DNA from: Nitrososphaerota archaeon
GTDB lineage: Archaea; Thermoproteota; Nitrososphaeria; Nitrososphaerales; Nitrosopumilaceae
Direction of reading: 5' to 3'
Length of the DNA stretch: 10,598 nucleotides
Assembly (NCBI GenBank): GCA_016126025.1
Contig: JAEFDA010000125.1
Coordinates: forward strand, 1-10,598
Under the pieces are notes generated by a model, which was given only the letters and a program-made list of their open reading frames with translations, did not search any database and had not been told where the DNA came from. Positions 1-6,500 of this stretch are shown piece after piece (within the stretch, counting starts at the first letter, position 1; the number at the start of each line of letters is the position of its first letter). The position numbers and the translations under genes were made by a program.

Positions 1-207
1 ACGCTTGCAGCGTCGCACGCGCTGATTGCGGCGGCGGGGCTGGGGTTGAGCTCAATCTGGATCGGAATGATCGACGAAGAAAAGATAAAGTCGATCCTTG
101 GGACAAGGCTAAGGCCGTCTTCGATTCTTTGCATCGGGTACCCGGACAAGAAGAAGCCCCCAAAGTCAAGGCGAAAACTGAAGGAATTGATTGAGGTCAT
201 AGAGTAG
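1..207 (+). CDS. Nitroreductase family protein, C-terminal fragment
   Basis: Frame 1 is open from the first base and stops at TAG 205-207, giving the last 68 residues of a protein whose start lies outside the window. The sequence carries the usual C-terminal signature of FMN-dependent nitroreductases: an Ala-rich helix, then GLGLSSIWIGM, then a short helix with a Leu-Gly pair, then the strand ILCIGYPD followed by a Lys/Arg-rich tail. In that family the GLGSxWIG segment packs against the flavin and the IGYP strand closes the fold. The substrate cannot be told from this fragment; archaeal members include flavin reductases and BluB-like enzymes. Isoleucine is coded mostly by ATC/ATT (8 of 10), unlike the ATA-rich genes downstream. 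No gene follows within 580 bases, so it is probably the last gene of its transcript. Confidence 0.8.
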   Translation, partial: TLAASHALIAAAGLGLSSIWIGMIDEEKIKSILGTRLRPSSILCIGYPDKKKPPKSRRKLKELIEVIE

Positions 208-235
208 GCGGACCCGGCCCGCGAAGCCGAATGCT

Positions 236-287
236 GCATGGTACCGGTCATGAACCATGCCGGCTGCAACCCGCTTTCTGACTTTTA
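236..287 (+). terminator. Possible terminator of the nitroreductase transcript
   Basis: A 7-base inverted repeat, GCATGGT (236-242) and ACCATGC (254-260), lies 29 bases after the stop codon. A pyrimidine- and T-rich run, CTTTCTGACTTTTA (274-287), follows. Archaeal termination mainly needs the T-rich stretch, and the hairpin may be incidental. The call is weak. Confidence 0.25.
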
Positions 288-791
288 TCCAGACAGTCTC
301 CATACATGCCCATGAATGGGATAATCGACCATACCTCAGATTGCGTCTTGGATCTTGCCAGCCCCCGGAGGCTAGCCATCCCGCTCAAACCGCTTGAAAA
401 AGCCTCCGTGCCCACCGAACCTACAGCGTCCATCCCAAATGGATGTATATGATCGGGCCGCGCATGCCGTCCCATCAACATCTCGGCGGTTGGCGGCATC
501 AAAATGCGCGACGGTAGAACCGTATGGCGCGTGGCCGGCCACGTGATCAAGCCCGCCCCGAATCGATCCAAAACCGGGCCATGACACACTGGGCGCACAC
601 TGTCAGGGCCGGCGAGACGCCACGGCACGGCCTGCACGGGGCAGAAACTGGATTGATGGTCCATATTTTTCACTCCGCCCAGACCGCCTGCGTTTCCTCC
701 CTGCACGGTTGATCGTGCCGGGCCCCAGCTTTCACCCCGGGCGCCATCCGTTCCGGGCGCCGCCAATGCGCCGGTCCATATACTCGTAAAC
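288..791. other. Intergenic spacer without a convincing gene
   Basis: About 500 bases hold no ORF with protein-like composition and no tRNA, rRNA or CRISPR pattern that I can see. Small symmetric elements are present: CCCAT-GA-ATGGG at 309-320, CATCC-CAAAT-GGATG at 431-445, and a perfect 14-base palindrome CGTGGCCGGCCACG at 530-543. Minus-strand reading frames here run across the TFB promoter and into the TFB gene, so I do not accept them. The spacer separates a gene with ATC/ATT-type isoleucine codons from ATA-type genes. Confidence 0.5.
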
Positions 792-804
792 TTTATAGTA
801 TATA
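792..804 (+). promoter_or_regulatory. TATA box upstream of the TFB operon
   Basis: TTTATAGTATATA is the clearest AT-rich island in a GC-rich region and fits an archaeal TATA box. Transcription would begin near 825-830, leaving an untranslated leader of roughly 80-100 bases with a Shine-Dalgarno-like site at 900-906. The core AGTATATACT (797-806) is a perfect palindrome, so it could also be read in the other direction, although I see no good minus-strand gene for it. Confidence 0.55.
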
Positions 805-899
805 CTGTATTGCACCGTACTGTGAAACCAAAAGAAAGTACCGCGTGTGATCTGGCCACGCGGCACGAGCCCGCTCGGCTGGTGAGGCCGTCCAAGTAC

Positions 900-906
900 A
901 GGAGGG
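900..906 (+). promoter_or_regulatory. Shine-Dalgarno-like site before the TFB gene
   Basis: AGGAGGG matches the anti-Shine-Dalgarno end of archaeal 16S rRNA. It lies 19 bases before ATG 926, which is too far for normal use, but only 4 bases before an in-frame CTG at 911 and 7 before ACG 914. The placement therefore argues for a non-standard start upstream of the ATG. Confidence 0.4.
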
Positions 907-925
907 AGTCCTGACGGCCCGTTGC

Positions 926-1678
926 ATGTGCCCCCGGCCCTCCCCAGTGCTCGACCCCCACGCGGGCGAGAGCATCTGCGGGCGGTGCGGTACGGTGATG
1001 GAGTCCGGGCTGGTCGAGGCGCAGGACGCCGGCTCTCTGGATGCGGGACGCGAGGACTACGGGGTGGGAACCATCCTGCCGGGGGAGGCGGGCGCCCCCT
1101 CGATGGCAGCCCGGAGGGGCAGGCGCGCCGCGCGCCTCGGCCGCCTTCTAGACATATTGCGCCGCATGCTGGAGTCGGTGGGCGCCGGCGAGGCGGTGGC
1201 CGAGGAGGCGTACGCCATGTGCCGCAGGCTGGCGGCCTCCGGCCACGCCGCAGGACGAGACGCCACGGCCGTGTCCGCGGCCATACTGATGCTGGCCTGC
1301 CGCACGCGCGGGCGCGTCCTGAGATGGGGCGAGATCCCCGGCACCGCAGACAAGACGCGCCGCATAATGAAGGTGTACCGCGAGCTGCAGTACGCGTCCA
1401 TATCCGCCCCCGTCCACTACACCGAGGCGCTGGTCTCCCGGCTGTGCACCGACCTGGACCTCCCCGTGTCCGTGGCCCGGAAGGCCATATCCATACTGGA
1501 CGGGATGAGGGCGGCCCGACTCACCGACGGCAAGAAGCCCCAGTGCGTGGCCGCGGCGGTGGTGGCGCTGGCCGGGGGAGGCCGCGCGCCCACCAACCGG
1601 GAGGTGGCCGGCGCCGCCGGCGTCTCCGAGCCGGGGCTGCGGAACCTGCTGTCAGCCTGGGGGCGGGCGGGCCGGTGA
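926..1678 (+). CDS. tfb: Divergent TFB (TFIIB-like) transcription initiation factor
   Basis: The product has 250 residues, shorter than the usual ~300 for archaeal TFB. TFB bridges TATA-bound TBP and RNA polymerase during initiation. The N-terminus resembles a zinc ribbon: DPHAGESICGRCG matches the DxxxGExxCxxCG half (C18, C21), while the first half is reduced to C2. The B-reader motif EWR is absent from the linker at residues 30-60. Two cyclin-like repeats follow, roughly 65-155 and 157-248. Repeat 1 has GRDATAVSAAILMLACR where family members have GRS...AAxxYxACR. Repeat 2 has DGKKPQCVAAAVVALA and ends in the helix-turn-helix-like VSEPGLRNLL. ATG 926 is the first standard start. CTG 911 is in frame, follows AGGAGGG, and would add a cysteine (codon 923-925), giving CxC...CxxC. 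The gene is coupled to the next by a GTGA overlap. Thaumarchaea commonly carry several TFB paralogues; this is probably a specialised one. Confidence 0.85.
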   Translation: MCPRPSPVLDPHAGESICGRCGTVMESGLVEAQDAGSLDAGREDYGVGTILPGEAGAPSMAARRGRRAARLGRLLDILRRMLESVGAGEAVAEEAYAMCRRLAASGHAAGRDATAVSAAILMLACRTRGRVLRWGEIPGTADKTRRIMKVYRELQYASISAPVHYTEALVSRLCTDLDLPVSVARKAISILDGMRAARLTDGKKPQCVAAAVVALAGGGRAPTNREVAGAAGVSEPGLRNLLSAWGRAGR

Positions 1679-2211
1679 GGTTCGCCAGCGTGCGGCCCGG
1701 CACGGCCGTCTCCGGCCTGCTGCTGGATTTGTTTTGGCCCGGCGGGGGGCGCACCCATTCTGTCCGACCCGACACCCTAGAGAGGGCGGCGCGGAGGGCC
1801 AAGCGGATGGGGCTGATCCGGGGAACTCCCGGGACGCGCCTGACCACATCGGGCCGGTGGCACTGCGTGGCGCTGCACATGGGGGTCTCCGTTCCCGAGC
1901 TGGCGGCGCTGGCCTGCATATACGCGCAGGTGGGCGCGTGGGAGGGCGAGCCGGCGCTGGAGCGTCCGGGGAGGTGTGCTTTTGCCGTGCGGGACCCGGG
2001 CGCCTTCGCCCCCGACACGTACCGCACCGCCACCATACGGGACATATACAACCGGCTGGTGATGAAGGGGCTGATACGGTACGGGGGCAGCAGCGGGACG
2101 GTCACACTGCCACACCATGTGCGGGAGCGGCTGGAGCCGTACGCGGCGGACCTGGCGGCCCTCCTGGATGAGGCGCGGAAGGGACACAACAAGTCTGGCC
2201 GTGGGGCTTAG
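1675..2211 (+). CDS. Protein of unknown function with two winged-helix-like segments, coupled to TFB
   Basis: The product has 178 residues, starting at GTG 1675, whose GTGA overlaps the TFB stop TGA (1676-1678). This implies translation by the same ribosomes. The reading frame is also open upstream, but that part is a shadow of the TFB gene. I do not recognise the family. Residues 34-65 form a basic helix TLERAARRAKRMGLI and then a turn and strand TRLTTSGRWHCVAL, the usual end of a winged helix. Residues 119-145 repeat the plan, with TIRDIYNRLVMKGLI and then GGSSGTVTL. A hydrophobic helix lies between them (73-85). The tail (150-178) is a charged helix. There is no signal peptide or membrane segment, so it acts in the cytoplasm, perhaps binding DNA beside the TFB. 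Two cysteines in hydrophobic strands (64, 81) and C101 show no metal-site spacing. Codon use matches the TFB gene. Confidence 0.75.
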   Translation: MRFASVRPGTAVSGLLLDLFWPGGGRTHSVRPDTLERAARRAKRMGLIRGTPGTRLTTSGRWHCVALHMGVSVPELAALACIYAQVGAWEGEPALERPGRCAFAVRDPGAFAPDTYRTATIRDIYNRLVMKGLIRYGGSSGTVTLPHHVRERLEPYAADLAALLDEARKGHNKSGRGA

Positions 2212-2502
2212 CACCGCGGCGGCGCGGCCCGCGGCGGGAACACCATCCAATATTGAAGAGCATGTGTGGGCCGCCGTACCGCAGCCAGATCCGCGTAAAA
2301 TCCCTTGTTTTCTATTTTAAATCCAATTTGTGTATATCCTCCATTATAGTAGGTATCCTGAACGGCGCCGGGTTGGCAATCAGCCCGCACCATTCCAGAA
2401 AGCATGGCCTCGCACTTTAGTCTGATGTTTTTTGTGGGCTGTAACGTTATTGGGGGTGATGAAGCGCCCTGTAAGCGTTAATGCTCCACGCGCCAGCAGC
2501 GA
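2212..2502. other. AT-richer spacer between the TFB operon and the MNT-HEPN gene
   Basis: This spacer holds the T-rich terminator, several AT patches (TTTTAAAT near 2315, TGTATAT near 2332, CATTATAG near 2342) and no gene I can support. A 65-codon minus-strand frame (2208-2405) exists, but nothing supports its expression. An 18-base motif at 2390-2407 resembles one at 3517-3538, before the solute-binding protein gene. Confidence 0.4.
2304..2318 (+). terminator. T-rich terminator of the TFB operon
   Basis: CTTGTTTTCTATTTT begins about 90 bases after the stop codon of the second TFB-operon gene, in an AT-rich patch in otherwise GC-rich DNA. Archaeal RNA polymerase terminates at such T-tracts without needing a hairpin. 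Confidence 0.45.
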
Positions 2503-2510
2503 GTTATATA
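2503..2510 (+). promoter_or_regulatory. TATA box of the MNT-HEPN gene
   Basis: GTTATATA lies 22-29 bases before ATG 2532. That is the archaeal TATA-to-transcription-start distance, so the mRNA is probably leaderless and starts at this ATG. This decides the start codon over the in-frame ATG at 2481, which lies upstream of the TATA box. Confidence 0.6.
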
Positions 2511-2531
2511 CGGCCGGTTCCTGCGTTTGGC

Positions 2532-2861
2532 ATGGACAGGCAGTCAATCATGTCGGCTGCCGTCCCGGCGGCCGGCATACGCGGCATGGGTGGGCGCGCC
2601 CGAGCGTCGGTTGAAGCAATACAAGAGGCGCTGCCATCCAATCCCGATACGGTGGCGGCGTACGTGACCGGCTCGCACGCCCACGGCACCGCCACCGAAC
2701 GGAGCGACTTGGACATATACCACATAGTCAGGCATGGCAGGTGGAATCAGGATCACTACGACATAATCAGTGGTGCCGTGGGAGACCGCATGAAGGTTGA
2801 CGTGGTCGTTGACTCAATGGAGTCCTTTGGCAAGTCCGTCAACATGTTACGGGAGTTTTGA
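2532..2861 (+). CDS. MNT-type nucleotidyltransferase domain, first part of a frameshifted MNT-HEPN protein
   Basis: The product has 109 residues. The pol-beta-type minimal nucleotidyltransferase signature is clear: strand VAAYVTGS (G47, S48), then AHGTATERSDLDI with the metal-binding pair D59 and D61, and a later strand MKVDVVVD supplying the third acidic residue (D90). Such domains transfer nucleotides to proteins or RNA; MNT partners of HEPN toxins are often antitoxins that AMPylate the HEPN protein. The frame ends at TGA 2859-2861, straight after a TTTT run (2856-2859). If one T is skipped, the protein continues as EYWATHDGIVIY, the usual link region after an MNT domain, into the following frame. 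The full product would then be about 260 residues. I cannot tell whether this is a sequencing error, a pseudogene, or recoding. The start rests on the TATA spacing. Confidence 0.75.
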   Translation: MDRQSIMSAAVPAAGIRGMGGRARASVEAIQEALPSNPDTVAAYVTGSHAHGTATERSDLDIYHIVRHGRWNQDHYDIISGAVGDRMKVDVVVDSMESFGKSVNMLREF

Positions 2862-3315
2862 GTATTGGGCGACGCACGACGGTATTGTGATATATGAAGA
2901 CGGAAGCGCCGACTGGCGCGCCATACTTGATGTGATGCGTGACATGCACCTGCCGGACTGCTCGAAGCGGTGGCTGGAGTTTGCGGGACGGTGCATGGAT
3001 GATGCGGACGCATACGTGTGCGATGGCTGGCTGGACAATTCATTCCCGTGCATATTGTACCGGAGGGCCGTAACCGCCTCCGTCATGGCCGCTCTCACAC
3101 ACGACAACATACGATTCAAATTCACCAAGCGGCTGGCAGACATGGCCGCCCTGCTGCGTGACCGCTCCATAGTACGCGGCCACCGGCTGGACATGGTGGA
3201 TGCATGGGTGCCGTCCGCGCTGGACGGGAACGGGCCCGCGGCCGCGGACACGCAGGCCGGCGCGCGTATGGCGAGATACATACATCGCGCCGTAACGGAG
3301 TATTGTGGAGAGTGA
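2860..3315 (+). CDS. HEPN-like C-terminal domain, second part of the frameshifted MNT-HEPN protein
   Basis: This frame is open from 2797, but residues before 2860 shadow the MNT domain. From 2860 it gives 151 residues that complete the previous gene. After the linker EYWATHDGIVIYEDG comes a helical region: WLEFAGRCMDDADAYV, a G-W/L turn, then ILYRRAVTASVMAALTHDNI, then IRFKFTKRLADMAALL. This has the pattern of HEPN domains (helix with D/A, helix with basic and Ala residues, then a xTHxLxxLL-like helix). The His usual in the last motif is Lys here, and I see no certain Rx4-6H ribonuclease motif, so the domain may be catalytically inactive. If it is translated alone, GTG 2887 would be the first start. 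The stop TGA 3313-3315 overlaps a GTG that begins the next small ORF. Confidence 0.65.
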   Translation, partial: EYWATHDGIVIYEDGSADWRAILDVMRDMHLPDCSKRWLEFAGRCMDDADAYVCDGWLDNSFPCILYRRAVTASVMAALTHDNIRFKFTKRLADMAALLRDRSIVRGHRLDMVDAWVPSALDGNGPAAADTQAGARMARYIHRAVTEYCGE

Positions 3316-3479
3316 CCAAAGACCCACTCAACATTGACTGTTGGGATGCTTCCGATATGCACGCAAAAATAAAATCCCTGAACATAATGGCAGGCTACGC
3401 TTTTGATAGGTCGGGAGAAATACTCGCTGCATTGCGGGTGTTGAGGGGGCGTCTTAGTGCTCTTGGTGAAGAGATGTAG
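3312..3479 (+). CDS. Possible 55-aa protein coupled to the MNT-HEPN gene
   Basis: GTG 3312 overlaps the HEPN stop as GTGA, the same junction as between the TFB and its partner. The product would be 55 residues: a polar start with DPLNIDCWDASD, then a basic patch HAKIKSLN, then a helix DRSGEILAALRVLRGRLSALGEEM with heptad-like leucines. I do not recognise it. For: the precise overlap and an amphipathic helix. Against: short length, lower GC, and codon use (CTT, GTG, TTG) less like its neighbours. It could be a chance frame or a decayed remnant. Confidence 0.35.
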   Translation: MTKDPLNIDCWDASDMHAKIKSLNIMAGYAFDRSGEILAALRVLRGRLSALGEEM

Positions 3480-3505
3480 ACCAGAATCGGTGCATTAACG
3501 GCTCT

Positions 3506-3524
3506 TGGAATAGGCCCCATTCCA
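3506..3524 (+). terminator. Small hairpin after the MNT-HEPN unit
   Basis: TGGAAT (3506-3511) and ATTCCA (3519-3524) form a 6-base stem with a 7-base loop between the small ORF and the next promoter. No long T-tract follows, so a termination role is only a guess. Confidence 0.2.
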
Positions 3525-3550
3525 CACCAGAAAACATGGTTGGTGACGCG

Positions 3551-3564
3551 AAAAATATCTATAG
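3551..3564 (+). promoter_or_regulatory. TATA box of the solute-binding protein gene
   Basis: AAAAATATCTATAG is centred about 27 bases before ATG 3585. This fits a leaderless transcript beginning at that ATG and argues against the in-frame TTG at 3540, which lies upstream of the box. Confidence 0.55.
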
Positions 3565-3584
3565 TACCAGCATTTTCGGGCCCC

Positions 3585-6500
3585 ATGCAAAGATCGCCTG
3601 CGGTATCTTGTATGCTGCTCGTGGCCGTGGCAGTGGCGGGCACGGCAGGATACGCCACGGCGGAGGCCGGGGTCAGCCTGGACAGCGTGACGTTCATCAA
3701 ATATCCCGACGGCGTCCCGGCGCTCGAGGCGGTGAGCAACGGCACGCTGGACATGCACACGTTCCAAATCCCCGCAGATATGGTAAGGGACGCAAGGGGG
3801 GACCGAAACCTACAGGTCTTTCGCACGTCGGGGGCCGTGGTCTATACCGTAACGGCCAACCCGGCGGACGCAGACGAACAACCGTTTAACCCGTTCTCCA
3901 TCAGGGAGGTGCGCTACGCCCTGAATTATCTGGTGGACCGCGACGGGATAGTCCGCGAGATACTCGGCGGATCCGGCACTCCGCTGTTGTCCGCCATCTA
4001 TCCCCTGCACCCGGACTATCCGCTGGTGCACAGGCAGCTGGACGAGCTGGACATATCGTACGACCCGATACTTGCCGACAGGATGATATCTGCGGCGCTT
4101 GAGTCCGGCGGCGCTACAAAGGTGGCTGGCAAGTGGTTGTACGGGGGGAGCCCCATAGAGATAACGGTGTCGGCGAGCGACGGGCCGGTGCTTGCCGCCA
4201 TAGCCGGGCTGCTCATAGCGGAGCTTGAGGAGATGGGGTTCGTGGTGGAGCGCAGGGACCTCGACCTGGCGGGCGCGTTCGCGGTAGTGTACGGCTCAAA
4301 CCCTGCCGACTTTGAATGGCACCTGCACGTGGAGTCGTACGGCGGGTTCACCGTCCAAAAAGAGAGCAGGGGGACCCTGGCCAGCTTTTATGGCCCGTGG
4401 GCCGGCCACGTGCCCGGCTGGGCAAACCCCGACTACTGGGGATATGAGAACAGGCTGCTGGACGACCTCACATATGCCATATTCGCAGAGGACTTTGATT
4501 CTGCGGAGGAGAGGGCGCGCCTCATCCATGATGTGGTAGACGAGGGAGTCAGCGAGGCGGTGCGCACTTTCATCGCCGTGGAGCACATAAACTTCGCAGT
4601 AAACGAGAACGTGTCGGGGGTGGTGAACGCGCCCGGCACGGGGATCGCCTCCAGGTACACGCCCATCAACGCGCAGACCCCGTCGGGGAACCTGAACGTG
4701 GGGGCCCAGCACATCACACAGTCCTCGTGGAACCCGGTGGGCGGTTTCCGGGACACCGACGCATACGCCATATGGAACATACTCAGGGATCCCGCACACT
4801 CGTCCAACCCGTTCACCGGCGACCTGATGCCGGTGCGGGCAGGCTGGGAGGTGGAGACCGAACCCGGCGGCGGACTGGACATTCCAGATGATGCGATCCT
4901 CTGGAACCCGCTCACCCACGTATGGGAGAGCATACCGCCCGGGAGCCAGTCCACCAGCAGGGTCACCCTTGATCTTTTGATGAGCAACTGGCACAGCGGA
5001 CCGGCGATGGACATCAACGACATACTGTACCCGCTGTACTTTCACCTGGAGCACGAGTCCCAGCACGAGGGCCACGATCACCCCAGCGCGGGCAGGCCCC
5101 AGCCCAGCGTACTCACAGACGCGCTCCAGGCCGTCAGGGTGGTCGATAACGACACCATAGAGGTCTACCTGAACTATACGGGCGACGAGGACGATATCGC
5201 CAGACTCGCCTCGCTCTGGAGCAGCATTCCCTGGGAGCTGTTCGCGGCGATGGAGGCGGCCGTCCTGGACGGCAGGACGGCGTTCTATACGGATGAGGCG
5301 CACGGCACCAGCTGGCTCTCGATGCTCGACCGCGCCGACTCGGAGCTGCTGCGGGAATACCTGGAGCAGTTCATATCAGAGGAGTACGTGCCGCCGCAGC
5401 TGCTGGACTCGGGGCCGGACTATGCGATATCCAGGTACGCCTCCACGATATCCTGGATCGAGCAGAGGGGGCACTCGGTGATCAGCAACGGGCCGTTCTA
5501 TCTGGATACGTACTGGCCGGAGAACGGCACGCTGCGGGCGGCGGCCTACGCCGACGGGTCGTACCCGTTCGGGCCCGACCACTGGAGGTGGCTGGCCGGA
5601 GAGGGGACGCTGGAGGGCGACATACTGGTGGGCTCGCTGGCGCCGCGCACCGGCGGCGCCCACAGGTACGGGGCGGACATACACGAGGCCTCGAGGCTGG
5701 CCGTGGCGGACTTTAACCATTATTTGGAAAAGCGCGGGGAGCCGTGGCGCCTGGAGCCGGTGCGCTTTGACACCATGACCGACCCCCAAGTCGCACTCCA
5801 GCGCCTGGAGATGCTGCATGACATGGGCATCAGAATAGTGGACGGCCCGGCCCTGGACTACGGGTCTGTGGTGCTCGACTTTGCCAACGACAACGATATG
5901 GTGCTGCTCAGCTGCTGCTCCTCCGCCCCCTCGCTCGCCATAATGGATGACGCGCTCTTCCGCCTGCTTCCGGACCAGACAAGACACGGCGCGGCCATCG
6001 CCGCCCTGATGTATGAGGAGGGCATAAGGGCCGTGGTTCCGGTGGGGATAGACTCCCCGTGGGCCACGGAGCTGCTCTCCGCGGCTACGGCGGAGTTCGA
6101 GAGGCTGGGCGGGACCGCCGCCGCAACCACAACCTTCGCATCAGCGGACTACACCGAGGCGACCGCGGCCCTGGACGGTATGGTAAACGAACAGATAGAC
6201 GACAACCGGATAGACAGGGTGGCCGTGCTGTACGTGGGGTTCGGCGAGGCGCCCGATTTCCTGAACGCCGCATCACACCACAAGATACTGGGGGATGTGA
6301 GGTGGTTCGGGGCCGACCAGAATACCGCCTCGCCCAACGTGCTTGATGATGCCGCCGCCACCGGGTTCGCCAAGAAGGTGGAGTTTACGGTGGTGCAGCC
6401 GGCAGTCCAGGACAACCCCACAAGCGAGAGGGTCCACTCCATAGTGGGCGGGCATCTGGGCAGGGAGCCCAGCCCGTATGCCGGCATAGAGTACGATGCC

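Noticed and set aside
248..961. 237-codon open frame on the minus strand over the first spacer
   Set aside because: It runs through the TFB promoter, Shine-Dalgarno site and start, and its product has no domain-like pattern. It is probably a GC-driven chance frame.
922..1674. Upstream part of the long + frame that continues into the 178-aa gene
   Set aside because: Its translation is Arg/Gly/Pro-rich shadow sequence of the TFB gene. The real gene starts at GTG 1675.
2208..2405. 65-codon minus-strand frame in the spacer after the TFB operon
   Set aside because: No promoter or ribosome site fits it, and it crosses the likely terminator. A few protein-like stretches come from the AT-rich patch.
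2457..2463. GTGATGA resembling a C/D-box sRNA C box
   Set aside because: No CTGA D box occurs at a suitable distance downstream, so a C/D sRNA is not supported.
4296..5303. 335-codon minus-strand frame inside the binding-protein gene
   Set aside because: It is antisense to a well-supported coding sequence with recognisable domains. Its product is Val/Arg/His-rich shadow sequence.
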